Position numbers and translations under genes: made by a program
Notes under the pieces: model-generated
Databases searched by the model: none
What the model saw: the letters and a program-made list of their open reading frames with translations, nothing else
What the model was told of the DNA's origin: nothing
Part shown: positions 17,677-26,561 of the stretch, piece by piece
How the letters are laid out: every line of letters starts with the position of its first letter
How positions within the stretch are numbered: the first letter of the stretch is position 1
Assembly (NCBI GenBank): GCA_017643585.1
Contig: JAEPND010000007.1
Span: forward strand, 90,421-154,420
DNA from: Maricaulis sp.
GTDB taxonomy: Bacteria; Pseudomonadota; Alphaproteobacteria; Caulobacterales; Maricaulaceae
Direction of reading: 5' to 3'
DNA length: 64,000 nucleotides

Positions 17677-17752
17677 AGGCCCGACCGGGTTGGTGTTTTC
17701 ACGTGAGTTTGCTGCGGCCACACTGTCATGCCGCCCTGTCTGAGAGAGCCGC

Positions 17753-18646
17753 ATGAGCGCTGAGAGCTTCGAGCAGAAACTGAACGAGACGGCGGATCGG
17801 GTAACCGTCGCGCTGGACGCACTCCTGCCCCGTGCGGAAGGGCCGGAAGCCTCCTTGAATTCAGCCATGCGCTATGCGGCCCTGGGCCCGGGCAAGCGCC
17901 TGCGGCCCTTCCTGACAATGGAGCTGGGCAATCTGGTCCATGGTGATGAGCGTGGCCTGTTGCGGGCGGCCTGTGCAGTGGAGTGCATCCACGCCTATTC
18001 GCTGATCCATGACGACCTTCCCTGTATGGATGATGATGACCTGCGTCGCGGTCGTCCCACCGTGCACAAGGCCTATGATGAAGCCACGGCCGTCTTGGCC
18101 GGTGACGCCCTGCAGGCCATCGCCTATGAAATCCTGGCACACCCGGACACGCACCATCAGGGCGCTGTGCGTGCGCGCCTGGTGGAGAAGCTGGCGCGGG
18201 CCAGCGGCGCTGCCGGCATGGTGGGCGGGCAGATGATCGACATCATTGGTGAGCGTGAAACACTTGATATTTCAGTCGTTACGCGCATGCACCGGATGAA
18301 GACCGGGGCCCTGATCAATTTCGCGGCCGAGGCGGTCACGACGCTGAAGGATGTGGAAGATCATATCCGCCGGGCGCTAGAAGGGTTTGCGCACGATCTC
18401 GGCTTGGCTTATCAGATCACGGACGACCTTCTGGACGCCACGGGTGAAGCGGGCGAAGCGGGCAAGGCGGTCGGCAAGGATGCCGGTCAAGGAAAAGCCA
18501 CCTTTGTCACCATTCTGGGCATCGAAGGCGCCGAGGAACGGTCGCGACACTTGGCCGCGCAAGCCAAGGAGCACCTTGATCCTTTCGGCGAGAGAGCAAA
18601 TTTATTGAGGGAAGCGGTCGACTTTGTGTTGAAGCGCCGCTCTTGA
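17753..18646 (+). CDS. ispA: Farnesyl diphosphate synthase (polyprenyl synthetase family)
   Basis: 297 residues. The first aspartate-rich motif [10 protein letters not shown] starts at residue 87; the second, DDLLD, is at about 224-228. It condenses isopentenyl diphosphate with dimethylallyl and geranyl diphosphates to make farnesyl diphosphate. Bulky residues upstream of the first motif and the DDxxxxD spacing fit bacterial FPP/GPP synthases. It stands between xseB and dxs, coupling prenyl chain building to precursor synthesis. Confidence 0.95.
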   Translation: MSAESFEQKLNETADRVTVALDALLPRAEGPEASLNSAMRYAALGPGKRLRPFLTMELGNLVHGDERGLLRAACAVECIHAYSLIHDDLPCMDDDDLRRGRPTVHKAYDEATAVLAGDALQAIAYEILAHPDTHHQGAVRARLVEKLARASGAAGMVGGQMIDIIGERETLDISVVTRMHRMKTGALINFAAEAVTTLKDVEDHIRRALEGFAHDLGLAYQITDDLLDATGEAGEAGKAVGKDAGQGKATFVTILGIEGAEERSRHLAAQAKEHLDPFGERANLLREAVDFVLKRRS

Positions 18647-18662
18647 AAGGCGGGTAGCCGGA

Positions 18663-20588
18663 ATGTCTGTGAAGACGCCGAATCTTGATCGAGTTCAAAA
18701 TCCTGCAGACCTCAAAAATCTCGACATAGACACGCTTAAGTCGGTTGCTGACGAATTGCGCGCCGAGACGATTGATGCCGTGTCCGCCACCGGTGGACAT
18801 CTGGGCTCGGCGTTGGGCGTGGTCGAGCTGACGACCGCCTTGCACCATGTCTTCGACACCCCGGACGACAAGCTGATCTGGGATGTGGGACACCAGTGTT
18901 ACCCGCACAAGATCCTGACCGAGCGCCGCGACCGTATACGTACCCTGCGACAGGGTGGCGGATTGTCTGGCTTCACCAAGCGCTCCGAGAGCGAATACGA
19001 CCCGTTTGGTGCGGCACATGCCTCGACGTCCATTTCCGCAGCGCTGGGTTACGCCGTGGCGCGTGATCTCAAGGACGAGAAGCGCAATGTGATCGCTGTC
19101 ATCGGCGACGGCTCGATGACGGCCGGCATGGCCTATGAGGCGATGAACAATGCCGGCGATCTCAATTCCCGCCTGATCGTCATCCTCAACGACAATGACA
19201 TGTCGATTGCGCCGCCGGTTGGCGCGATGAGCCATTACTTCTCCCGCCTGGTGTCCAGCCAGAGCTATCGCAATATCCGCAAGCTGGGCAAAGGCGTCGC
19301 CAAGGCGTTCCACGTCCAGGAGGCCGCGCGCCGCGCCGAGGAGTACATGCGCGGGATGGCCATGGGCGGCACGCTGTTCGAGGAGATGGGCTTTCGCTAT
19401 GTCGGTCCGATCGATGGCCATGACATGGACCAGCTGGTGCCGGTATTGCGCAATGTCCGCGACGGTGAGGAAGGCCCGGTCCTGATCCATGTGGTCACCC
19501 AGAAGGGCAAGGGCTACGCGCCGGCCGAGGCGGCGGCCGACAAGTATCACGGTGTCGCCAAGTTCAACGTGGTCACGGGTGAGCAGCAAAAATCCAAGGG
19601 CGGTGCGCCATCCTATACGGGCGTGTTTGCGCACCAGCTGATTAAGGAAGCCGAGGCCGACGACCGGGTCGTCGGCGTCACCGCGGCCATGCCCGGCGGT
19701 ACCGGCTTGGACAAGTTCGCCCAGCGTTTTCCCGATCGCATGTTTGATGTCGGCATTGCCGAACAGCATGCCGTGACCTTTGCCGGCGGTCTCGCCGCAG
19801 ACGGTATGAAACCCTATTGCGCGCTCTATTCCACCTTCCTGCAGCGCGGTTATGACCAGGTCGTGCACGATGTGGCGATCCAGAAACTGCCCGTGCGTTT
19901 TGCCATCGACCGGGCGGGCCTGGTCGGTGCGGACGGCTGCACCCACGCCGGTTCCTTCGACGTTGGATATCTTGGCGCCCTGCCGGGCATGGTGATCATG
20001 GCTGCGGCAGACGAGGCCGAGCTCTGCCACATGGTGGCGACCGCCAACCAGATCGATGATCGCCCGTCCGCCTTCCGCTATCCGCGTGGCAATGGCACCG
20101 GCGTTGACCTGCCGGACGTTGCGGACGTGCTGGAGATCGGCAAGGGCCGGATCGTGCGTGAGGGTGGCTCCATTGCCATTCTCTCGCTGGGCACGCGTCT
20201 GGAAGAATCCCTCAAGGCCGCCGACGAGCTCGCCGCCAAGGGTTTCCCGACCACGGTTGCTGATGCGCGTTTCGCCAAGCCGCTGGACGAGGATCTCATC
20301 CTCCGCCTGGCGCGGGAACACGAAGTGCTGATCACCGTGGAAGAGGGCGCTGTGGGCGGTTTCGGCGCCTTTGTCCTGCACATGCTGGCTGAACGTGGCG
20401 CGCTGGATCGCGGCCTCAAAATCCGCACCATGACCCTGCCGGACGTGTTCCAGGACCAGGACACCCCGTACAACATGTACGAAACCGCCGGCCTCAACGC
20501 CCGCCACATCGCGGCCAAGGCTCTGGAAGCCATGGGCCGCGATCACGATGCGGCGCAGGTGATGGCTGCGGGTGTGCAGGCTGAGTAA
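18663..20588 (+). CDS. dxs: 1-deoxy-D-xylulose-5-phosphate synthase
   Basis: 641 residues, full length. Thiamine-diphosphate motif [18 protein letters not shown] near residue 152, transketolase-like pyrimidine-binding domain with [17 protein letters not shown] near residue 362, and a C-terminal transketolase domain. It condenses pyruvate and glyceraldehyde 3-phosphate in the first step of the MEP isoprenoid pathway. It begins 16 bp after ispA. The nearby dyads downstream are weak and I see no clear terminator. Confidence 0.97.
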   Translation: MSVKTPNLDRVQNPADLKNLDIDTLKSVADELRAETIDAVSATGGHLGSALGVVELTTALHHVFDTPDDKLIWDVGHQCYPHKILTERRDRIRTLRQGGGLSGFTKRSESEYDPFGAAHASTSISAALGYAVARDLKDEKRNVIAVIGDGSMTAGMAYEAMNNAGDLNSRLIVILNDNDMSIAPPVGAMSHYFSRLVSSQSYRNIRKLGKGVAKAFHVQEAARRAEEYMRGMAMGGTLFEEMGFRYVGPIDGHDMDQLVPVLRNVRDGEEGPVLIHVVTQKGKGYAPAEAAADKYHGVAKFNVVTGEQQKSKGGAPSYTGVFAHQLIKEAEADDRVVGVTAAMPGGTGLDKFAQRFPDRMFDVGIAEQHAVTFAGGLAADGMKPYCALYSTFLQRGYDQVVHDVAIQKLPVRFAIDRAGLVGADGCTHAGSFDVGYLGALPGMVIMAAADEAELCHMVATANQIDDRPSAFRYPRGNGTGVDLPDVADVLEIGKGRIVREGGSIAILSLGTRLEESLKAADELAAKGFPTTVADARFAKPLDEDLILRLAREHEVLITVEEGAVGGFGAFVLHMLAERGALDRGLKIRTMTLPDVFQDQDTPYNMYETAGLNARHIAAKALEAMGRDHDAAQVMAAGVQAE

Positions 20589-20778
20589 TTGTTGCTCCAG
20601 CTCGGTGGGTGGGCATCTACTGCCGGTTTTTCTGGTGAAACTGAGATCGCTTTAATGCTGGCGCGTGGGCTTGCGGCTGCCGGTAGGCGGCATCATTGCT
20701 GTGATTAGGACGAAGCCCCTGCAGATGTTGATCCAAATTCGATCCGATCCGTCGACGGGCGGGATGCGCGCGTAGACG

Positions 20779-21318
20779 TCAAGTGCGCCGCAAGCATTCC
20801 GGCACAGACCCGGATGAACGCCGCGTCTCATTGTGTAGTCGCAAGGCACGCTCGAGAGGTGAGCGGTTGTCGACGATCAGTGTCATGAACCAGCCCCTGT
20901 CCGGCCCATGCTCATGCGCTTGCCAGCCGCCCATGCGGCTTCTTCCAATCTCGCCCAGCGGTTGGTCCGCAGTAACTGACCATTGACCGGCTGCACCTCC
21001 GTCATTGCTCGTAAGAAGAAGGGTTGGGTGTCCGTTTTCGGTCAGCGCTATTTCCAAAGATGGAGTGGTTTGAGGCCGCGTGCCGGTCACCACCTCAATG
21101 ATGTCGCCGCTGATGTCGGGGCCGAGAGCGAGTTGTCTTGGCGTCTCGCTCCACTCGAAATCATCGAATGTTACGTACCATTCAGCCGCCCGGAAATCGC
21201 AGTGGGCCATACCGATATGAACGTGCACAGTCTGTGACGTTTGATGGGCAGCGGGCGATACACAAGCGGATGCGAGCGCTGCGGTTATTGCGATCATCCC
21301 GAAGCGGGCAGGCAGCAT
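20779..21318 (-). CDS. Putative lipoprotein of unknown function
   Basis: 179 residues beginning with a lipoprotein signal (MLPARFGMIAITAALASAC, Cys at about 19). The mature part has HCDFRAAEWYVTFDDFEW and many short beta-like segments but no family I recognise. GAGGGGA precedes the ATG. It is antisense to, and separates, dxs and tlyA, which are often adjacent in related genomes, so it may be a later insertion. The preceding 190 bp (20589-20778) hold no supported gene. Confidence 0.65.
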   Translation of the reverse strand: MLPARFGMIAITAALASACVSPAAHQTSQTVHVHIGMAHCDFRAAEWYVTFDDFEWSETPRQLALGPDISGDIIEVVTGTRPQTTPSLEIALTENGHPTLLLTSNDGGAAGQWSVTADQPLGEIGRSRMGGWQAHEHGPDRGWFMTLIVDNRSPLERALRLHNETRRSSGSVPECLRRT

Positions 21319-21481
21319 GGCGGTTCCCCTCGGTCGCTAGAATTGGGGTGTCGGGCGTCGTTCGGACAGTAATAGCGGGTAGGGTTGTTCGTGCAAAGCA
21401 AAATACCTCTTAGGTCCTCCCTCGGATTATCTAAGCGCTATTGGAGCTTGCGAACTGCCGGTGTTCGAGTGAAAAGATGCC

Positions 21482-22207
21482 ATGCGTGCAGACAAATACC
21501 TCGTTGAAAACGGCTATTTCGAAACCCGCGCGCGCGCGCAGGAAGCGATCGAGGCGGGGCTGGTGAAGCTGGACGGGGTGGCCTTGCGCAAGGCGTCTCA
21601 GAAAGTGCCGGCCGGCGCGAAAATCGAGGCCCAGGCCCTGCATCCCTATGTCAGTCGTGCGGCGCTGAAACTGGTGGGCGGGCTGGATGTCTTCGGCGTC
21701 GACCCGACGGGTCTGACCTGTCTGGATGTGGGCTCGTCCACGGGCGGTTTTACCGAGGTCCTGCTGGAACGCGGGGCGATGAAAGTCTACGCCGTGGATG
21801 TCGGCCGCGAGCAATTGCACGCGCGCCTGCGCGGAGATGATCGCGTGGTCTCGATGGAAGCGACCGATGCGCGGGATCTGACGGCCGAGGATTTTGACGC
21901 TCCGCCCTCGCTGATCGTCTGTGATGCGAGTTTCATCTCGCTCCTGAAAGTCATTCCCGTGCCCCTGTCCCTGGCCGCGGAGCGGGCGGTCTTTGTGGGG
22001 CTGATCAAACCCCAGTTCGAGGTCGGCCGCGACGGTATTGGCCGCGGCGGGCTGGTCCGGTCCGAGGACGAGGCCCTGCGCGCAGTGGACAGTGTCCGCA
22101 CCGCTCTGGACGGCATGGCAGGCTTTCGGGTCGACAATGTCATCCCCAGCCCGATCGCCGGTGGTGATGGCAATCAGGAATACCTGGTGGTGGCGCGGAA
22201 GGGGTAG
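21482..22207 (+). CDS. tlyA: TlyA-family rRNA 2'-O-methyltransferase
   Basis: 241 residues: N-terminal S4 RNA-binding domain (MRADKYLVENGYFETRARAQEA and following) and an FtsJ-like Rossmann methyltransferase domain with the SAM motif LDVGSSTGGFTEVLLERGA near residue 81 and LIKPQFEVGR. TlyA methylates 16S and 23S rRNA at cytidine 2'-OH in mycobacteria; older annotations call it hemolysin. It commonly follows dxs, as here after one intervening antisense gene. Confidence 0.95.
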   Translation: MRADKYLVENGYFETRARAQEAIEAGLVKLDGVALRKASQKVPAGAKIEAQALHPYVSRAALKLVGGLDVFGVDPTGLTCLDVGSSTGGFTEVLLERGAMKVYAVDVGREQLHARLRGDDRVVSMEATDARDLTAEDFDAPPSLIVCDASFISLLKVIPVPLSLAAERAVFVGLIKPQFEVGRDGIGRGGLVRSEDEALRAVDSVRTALDGMAGFRVDNVIPSPIAGGDGNQEYLVVARKG

Positions 22208-22228
22208 GGGCCGCCCCCACAAACAAAA

Positions 22229-22252
22229 CGGCGACCCGTTTCCGGATCGCCG
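22229..22252 (-). terminator. Terminator between tlyA and the glycine-zipper gene
   Basis: 10-bp stem with one mismatch (CGGCGACCCG, 22229-22238, with 22243-22252) and a TTTC loop. The minus strand continues TTTTGTTTG, so it mainly stops the 22279 gene. It may act on tlyA from the other side too. Confidence 0.75.
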
Positions 22253-22278
22253 CTTCGTGTTCGCACTACTCTACTGAA

Positions 22279-23037
22279 CTAGTTGCCGACAATCGTGTCG
22301 TAGGGGCGCCAGATGCCGTCATTGCCCTGGCACATATAGACCTGGACCTCACCGACATAACCATCCGAGCCGCGGCGGCGGGTGGTCTGGTATTCGCAGA
22401 CCCAGTCGGCGGAATTATAGCTGGCGCCGGAACTGTAACCGGACGAGGCGTTGTAGGTGCGGGCGTTCTGGCTGGGCTGGGCGCCGCCGAGCAGCTCACC
22501 GTTTGAATAGCTGTCGGATCCGTCGGTATAGCCATAATCATCCGAGGAATACCCGTCATCATAATAGCTGTCCTGGTAGCGATCATCCGGCTTGCCGGAG
22601 TAACGATCATCATACCGGTCGTCATAACGGCGGTCATAACGGTCATTATAGCGGTTATCGCGATAACGCAGGTTCTCGCAATCATCCCCGCTGGCGATAC
22701 CGGCGCCGATCAGGGCACCGACGCCGGCTCCGGCGACCGTAGCGGCGTCGTCATCGCCGGCATCTCGATGATGGCGGCGACGGTGATGATATCCACCGCG
22801 GCGGTGATGGCGGCCACGATGGGCGCGGCGCTCGCGGCGGTTATCGATGTTCTCGTCAGCGATCTCGCTGCCGATGACAGCGCCCAGAATGCCACCGATC
22901 AACGCGCCGGCGACCTGTCGGCCCTGGCGGTCCGAGACACACTCCTCATAGGACTGGTATTGCGTCTGCGCCTGGGCCGTACCGCCGATCATGGCGATGG
23001 CACTGGCGGACAAGAGGGCGGTCGTGAGCATTTTCAT
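22279..23037 (-). CDS. Secreted glycine-zipper protein with His/Arg- and Tyr/Asp-rich regions
   Basis: 252 residues: signal peptide to about residue 24, glycine zipper GALIGGILGAVIGSEIA (44-60), a His/Arg-rich stretch (about 67-92), a second zipper VAGAGVGALIGAGIASG (101-117), a Tyr/Asp/Arg/Ser-rich low-complexity stretch (about 124-200) and a C-terminal domain (208-252) with CEYQ, VYMCQ and GIWRPY. Similar in plan to the next gene. Envelope location likely; function unknown. A shared direct-repeat element lies 69 bp upstream of the start. Confidence 0.8.
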   Translation of the reverse strand: MKMLTTALLSASAIAMIGGTAQAQTQYQSYEECVSDRQGRQVAGALIGGILGAVIGSEIADENIDNRRERRAHRGRHHRRGGYHHRRRHHRDAGDDDAATVAGAGVGALIGAGIASGDDCENLRYRDNRYNDRYDRRYDDRYDDRYSGKPDDRYQDSYYDDGYSSDDYGYTDGSDSYSNGELLGGAQPSQNARTYNASSGYSSGASYNSADWVCEYQTTRRRGSDGYVGEVQVYMCQGNDGIWRPYDTIVGN

Positions 23038-23105
23038 GGGCGGTCTCCTCGCGAGCTGTAACCCAGCAGCACTTTGGTTCTGTCAGCAAGATACGGGCCG
23101 CGCGA

Positions 23106-23120
23106 TGAGCCCAACATGAA
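23106..23120 (-). promoter_or_regulatory. Candidate response-regulator site, copy 1
   Basis: Minus strand reads TTCATGTTGGGCTCA. It is part of a 22-base block identical except for one base to the block upstream of the 24730 start. Half-sites TTCA and CTCA are 11 bp apart, which suits tandem binding of an OmpR-type regulator. It lies 69 bp before the ATG at 23037. Confidence 0.5.
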
Positions 23121-23152
23121 CGGTCTGGCCTGGAACATTACAAACAAGAAAA

Positions 23153-23176
23153 GGCCGGCCCCTTGCGGAGCCGGCC
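23153..23176 (-). terminator. Terminator of the arginine-rich gene
   Basis: GGCCGGC stem (23153-23159 with 23170-23176) extended by two further pairs. The minus strand continues CTTTTCTTGTTTG. It separates the two glycine-zipper genes into independent transcripts. Confidence 0.75.
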
Positions 23177-23200
23177 CAGCCTCGTGTGGTCTTGCGAGGT

Positions 23201-24730
23201 TTACTGGCGGCGGGCGACTTGCCATTCGCCGTAGGCGTCGCGGCACATGCGAACCTCGTCGAGACGATAGGTGCCGTCCGGCATGTAAATCTCCGCATCA
23301 CCCCAGCGACATTCATTGCCGCCGTAACGATAATTCTCGCGGATGACGATCGAGCCACGGATGCCTGAATGCGGGTTGGCCCAGTAGTAAGGCTCGCCGT
23401 ATTCGAAGGCATAGTTCATCGCGTACTGGTACTGGGCGCGGTCACAATCATCGAACCGGTCAATGCTGTTGCCCAGGGCCGCGCCGAAGCCTGCACCCAG
23501 CAGGATGCCGACAGCGGTGTCATCGTCATTGGCGGCGGCGCCGCCGATGATGGCGCCGAGGATGGCTCCGATGACGGCGCCGTCATTATTGCCGTCATAG
23601 CGGCACAGGCCGTCATAATAGGCAAAGCGGCGGCGGTCATACCCGTGGTTATAATAGCGCGTGTGGTAGCGCCAGCGGCTGGACGGACCCCAGTGGCCGT
23701 AATAGCGCGAATTGCTCCAGCCGTGGTTCATGTGGCGGATCCAGCGGGTCTGCTGACGCAGGCGGCGCTGGTCCCGGTAGAAATCACGGCGACGTTCAGC
23801 GCGGCGCCAGCGGCGCTCATCCCGGCGATCGCGACGATATTCCCGCCGGTCCCGGCGGTTTTCCCAGCGGCGGTCCCGACGTTCTTCCCAGCGATGATCC
23901 CGGCGATCCCGGCGGGCTTCATAACGGTCCCGACGGTCTTCCCGACGATAGTCCCGGCGGTCCTCTCGACGATCGCGTCGCGTGTCACGACGGTCTTCGC
24001 GACGGTCCCGGCGGTTCTCAACGCGATCGCGGCGACGGTCCTGGCGGTCCTCTACACGGTCACGGCGCGTTTCCCGACGGTCTTCGCGACGATCCCGACG
24101 GTTTTCCACCCGGTCCCGGCGGTTGTCACGACGGGTCTCGCGACGGTTTTCCTGGTTGCGTTCGCGGTTGAACTGCTCGAAGGCCTCGCGGCGACGTTCG
24201 AAGCGATTGCTCGTGCCGCCAGCCGTTTCATTGGCGCGAACGCGTTCACGGTCGCGGCGCGCTTCGCCTCGTCCGCGATTATTCTGGATGCGGTCCTGGA
24301 CCTGTTCACGACGGTCCTGGCGCGCACCGCCACGGTTTTCACGGCGCTGCTGGCGGTTATCACCGCGGTTCTCGCGTCGTTGTTGTCGGTTTTCACCACG
24401 GTTTTCACGACGCTGTTCGCGGTTCTCGGAACGGTTTTCATTTCGACGTTGCTGGCGGTTTTCACCGCGGTTCTCACGGCGTTGCTGACGGTTTTCCGAA
24501 CGGCCTTCTCGTCGGTTCTGACGATTCTCGGCGCGGTTCTGGCGTCGTTCCTGCCGGTTTTCGCTGCGTCGCTCCTGATTGGCGCGAATGCGGCGTTCAT
24601 TGATTTCCTGCTGAACCTCGAAAGCAGCGTCGTCGACGATCGCGGACGCTTCCGCAGAGCCGATGAACATCACGGCGGGCAGCAGGGCGGCAGCCATTAG
24701 TGCGGCTTTGGAGAAGTGTTTCTGGTTCAT
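23201..24730 (-). CDS. Arginine-rich repeat secreted protein with glycine zipper
   Basis: 509 residues. Signal peptide about 1-28; then about 300 residues (45-340) made of Arg with Asn/Gln/Glu, later Arg with Asp/Glu, in short repeats such as RRENRGENRQQ and RRDRREDRRD; then an aromatic Tyr/Trp/His segment, a glycine zipper (384-420) and a C-terminal domain with NECRW, VRMCRD and GEWQVA resembling that of the neighbouring gene. Strongly basic, so it may bind anionic polymers (LPS, DNA, polyphosphate); that is inference. A long reading frame on the opposite strand is a by-product of codon bias. Confidence 0.8.
   Translation of the reverse strand: MNQKHFSKAALMAAALLPAVMFIGSAEASAIVDDAAFEVQQEINERRIRANQERRSENRQERRQNRAENRQNRREGRSENRQQRRENRGENRQQRRNENRSENREQRRENRGENRQQRRENRGDNRQQRRENRGGARQDRREQVQDRIQNNRGRGEARRDRERVRANETAGGTSNRFERRREAFEQFNRERNQENRRETRRDNRRDRVENRRDRREDRRETRRDRVEDRQDRRRDRVENRRDRREDRRDTRRDRREDRRDYRREDRRDRYEARRDRRDHRWEERRDRRWENRRDRREYRRDRRDERRWRRAERRRDFYRDQRRLRQQTRWIRHMNHGWSNSRYYGHWGPSSRWRYHTRYYNHGYDRRRFAYYDGLCRYDGNNDGAVIGAILGAIIGGAAANDDDTAVGILLGAGFGAALGNSIDRFDDCDRAQYQYAMNYAFEYGEPYYWANPHSGIRGSIVIRENYRYGGNECRWGDAEIYMPDGTYRLDEVRMCRDAYGEWQVARRQ
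23711..24598 (-). repeat. Degenerate tandem repeats encoding the arginine-rich region
   Basis: On the plus strand short units such as CGGTTTTC, CGACGGTC and CACGGCG recur at 9-15 base spacing. They encode (R/E/N)-rich then (R/D)-rich repeats. Period and unit vary, so this is coding low complexity and not a CRISPR or VNTR with fixed spacers. Prone to slippage. Confidence 0.7.
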
Positions 24731-24794
24731 CTCGATCGCTCCCTGTCGATAAGCCGGGTGTTCCGGCGTTATCAGGAAGCTAGACGGAGGTCGA

Positions 24795-24809
24795 TGAGCC
24801 CAGCATGAA
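24795..24809 (-). promoter_or_regulatory. Candidate response-regulator site, copy 2
   Basis: Minus strand reads TTCATGCTGGGCTCA, 65 bp before the ATG of the arginine-rich gene. TCTAG follows 10 bases after the second half-site. It is also the right arm of an imperfect hairpin with CCCAACATGAA just upstream (to 24828), which is not seen at the other two sites. Confidence 0.5.
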
Positions 24810-24830
24810 CGGTTGTTTCATGTTGGGATA

Positions 24831-25922
24831 TTACCAGGCCGCCTGGGCTTCGTGACGCAGCTTTTGATCTGCCAGGACAAGCGCGGCCATGGCTTCACCC
24901 ACGGGGACGGCGCGGATGGCGACACACGGGTCGTGCCGACCATGGGTGACGATCTGGGTTTCCTCGTAAGACCGGTCCAGCGTGTCACGTGGCACGCGAA
25001 TCGAGGAGGTCGGCTTGACCGCAAACCGCACCACAAGGTCCTGACCCGTGGAAATTCCGCCGAGCACGCCACCATTATGATTGGAGCGGAATTGCGCACC
25101 GTCTTCACCCATCTGCATCTCGTCGGCCGCTGTCTCTCCGCGCAGGGCGGCAGAGGCAAAGCCAGCGCCGATCTCCACGCCTTTCACGGCGTTGATCGTC
25201 ATCATGGCTGCGGCGATCTCGCTATCCAGCTTGGCATAGATCGGCGCGCCCCAACCGGCTGGCAGGCCCGAGACGACAACTTCGACGATGCCGCCCGTGG
25301 AACTGCCATCCCGGCGCAGCTGGTCCATGTCCGCTTCCCACAAGCTTGCCGTCTCGGCATCCGGACAGAAGAAGGGGTTGTTCGCCACCTCGTCCCAGTT
25401 CCAGCGCGCACGGTCGATGGAGCGCTCACCGATCTGGATCAGCGCGGCGCGGATAGTGATATCCTCGCCCAGCACCTTGCGGGCAATGCCGCCGGCAGCG
25501 ACGCGCATGGCGGTCTCACGCGCGGACGAACGCCCGCCGCCGCGATAATCGCGCACGCCGTATTTCATGTCGTAGGTAAAGTCCGCGTGGCCGGGCCGCC
25601 ACTTGTCGCGGATGTCGCTGTAATCCTTGGACCGGGCATCGACATTCTCGATCATCAGGCTGATCGGTGTGCCGGTTGTGACCGGGCCGTCGGTGCGGTC
25701 ATCCTCGAACACGCCGGACAGGATGCGGACCTGGTCGGGCTCCTGGCGCGGGGTCACATGCCGGCTGGTGCCCGGGCGACGCAGGTCCAGCCAGGGCTGA
25801 AGGTCAGCAGCACTCAGCGGAATTCCCGCCGGACAGCCATCCACGACCGCTCCGATCGCCGGACCGTGACTTTCCCCCCAGGTCGTGACCCGGAACATAT
25901 GACCAAATGTGTTGTGAGACAT
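24831..25922 (-). CDS. aroC: Chorismate synthase
   Basis: 363 residues, full length, beginning [20 protein letters not shown], the classic chorismate synthase N-terminus; [20 protein letters not shown] and the final [17 protein letters not shown] signature are present. It converts 5-enolpyruvylshikimate 3-phosphate to chorismate using reduced FMN. The J-domain gene is upstream on the same strand with a 46-bp gap; aroC may be its operon partner. Confidence 0.98.
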   Translation of the reverse strand: MSHNTFGHMFRVTTWGESHGPAIGAVVDGCPAGIPLSAADLQPWLDLRRPGTSRHVTPRQEPDQVRILSGVFEDDRTDGPVTTGTPISLMIENVDARSKDYSDIRDKWRPGHADFTYDMKYGVRDYRGGGRSSARETAMRVAAGGIARKVLGEDITIRAALIQIGERSIDRARWNWDEVANNPFFCPDAETASLWEADMDQLRRDGSSTGGIVEVVVSGLPAGWGAPIYAKLDSEIAAAMMTINAVKGVEIGAGFASAALRGETAADEMQMGEDGAQFRSNHNGGVLGGISTGQDLVVRFAVKPTSSIRVPRDTLDRSYEETQIVTHGRHDPCVAIRAVPVGEAMAALVLADQKLRHEAQAAW

Positions 25923-25968
25923 GATTCATCCGCCGTTTGCGCGAGATTAGCGACGGGAGCTCTAACCG

Positions 25969-26475
25969 TCACGCTACGGACTGCGAATTCCGGATCCAGC
26001 GCGCAAATCGTGACATGGGCGAGGGGCGGGAAAACTCGTCGACGAAGTTGGACAGCGCCTCGTCATCATTCTCCCCGATCAACGCGTCCCAACGCTCTGC
26101 CGTCTCGCGAATGGAGATCGTCACCATGACATTGTCCTCGCCGACCGCGGCAAGCTGGGCGCCATTCTCGGTGCCGGCGGGAATCCGGACAATGACCGGC
26201 TTGTCACCCAGTTTCAGGGCGCGGGAGACCCCCTTGCGGGCATCGGCTGCTGAAATCTCGATCTCAAGACAGGCAGGGCGGTTGGCCTCGATCAAGCGGA
26301 TCGCGGCAACGATATCAGCCAGTTCCGACAGCGTATCCGGTGATGGCGTCGTGATATCGGGGTGCAGGCGTTTCGCGGCATCTCTGAAGGCCGTTTTCGC
26401 AGCTTTGAACCCCGCACCCGGTTCCAGTCCGAGCACGGCATAAGCTTCACGAATACTCCCAACACGCGATGTCAT
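25969..26475 (-). CDS. Small J-domain protein with truncated DnaJ-like C-terminus
   Basis: 168 residues. The N-terminal J-domain runs EAYAVLGLEPGAGFKAAKTAF then AKRLHPD, with the HPD motif that stimulates DnaK ATPase. After about residue 75 comes CLEIEISAADARKGVSRAL then VIVRIPAGTENGAQL, resembling one DnaJ C-terminal substrate-binding module. The Gly/Phe and zinc-finger regions are absent, so it is a compact type II/III J-protein. It is divergent from pdxH, with starts 86 bp apart. Confidence 0.8.
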   Translation of the reverse strand: MTSRVGSIREAYAVLGLEPGAGFKAAKTAFRDAAKRLHPDITTPSPDTLSELADIVAAIRLIEANRPACLEIEISAADARKGVSRALKLGDKPVIVRIPAGTENGAQLAAVGEDNVMVTISIRETAERWDALIGENDDEALSNFVDEFSRPSPMSRFARWIRNSQSVA

Positions 26476-26561
26476 GCCGAGCAGAATAAAACCGAAAGAT
26501 TCCCGAAAGGTTGACGCGCTGTGTGGGGCAGCTAACTAGCGGGGTAGACAAAGGAGCCGTC

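Noticed and set aside
18507-20546. 679-codon minus-strand frame opposite dxs
   Set aside because: Antisense shadow; dxs is unambiguous on the plus strand.
20652-20849. 65-codon minus-strand frame downstream of dxs
   Set aside because: No ribosome-binding site; it overlaps the end of the lipoprotein gene and shows no similarity.
23711-24598. Regularly recurring short DNA repeats that could suggest a CRISPR array
   Set aside because: Repeats are short, degenerate and in frame, lack fixed-length unique spacers, and encode a low-complexity protein segment; there are no cas genes.
23369-24700. Long plus-strand frame (443 codons, Ala/Val/Ile-rich) opposite the arginine-rich gene
   Set aside because: It is the antisense reading of Arg codons. 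It has no ribosome-binding site and no recognisable domain, whereas the minus strand has a signal peptide and a glycine zipper.
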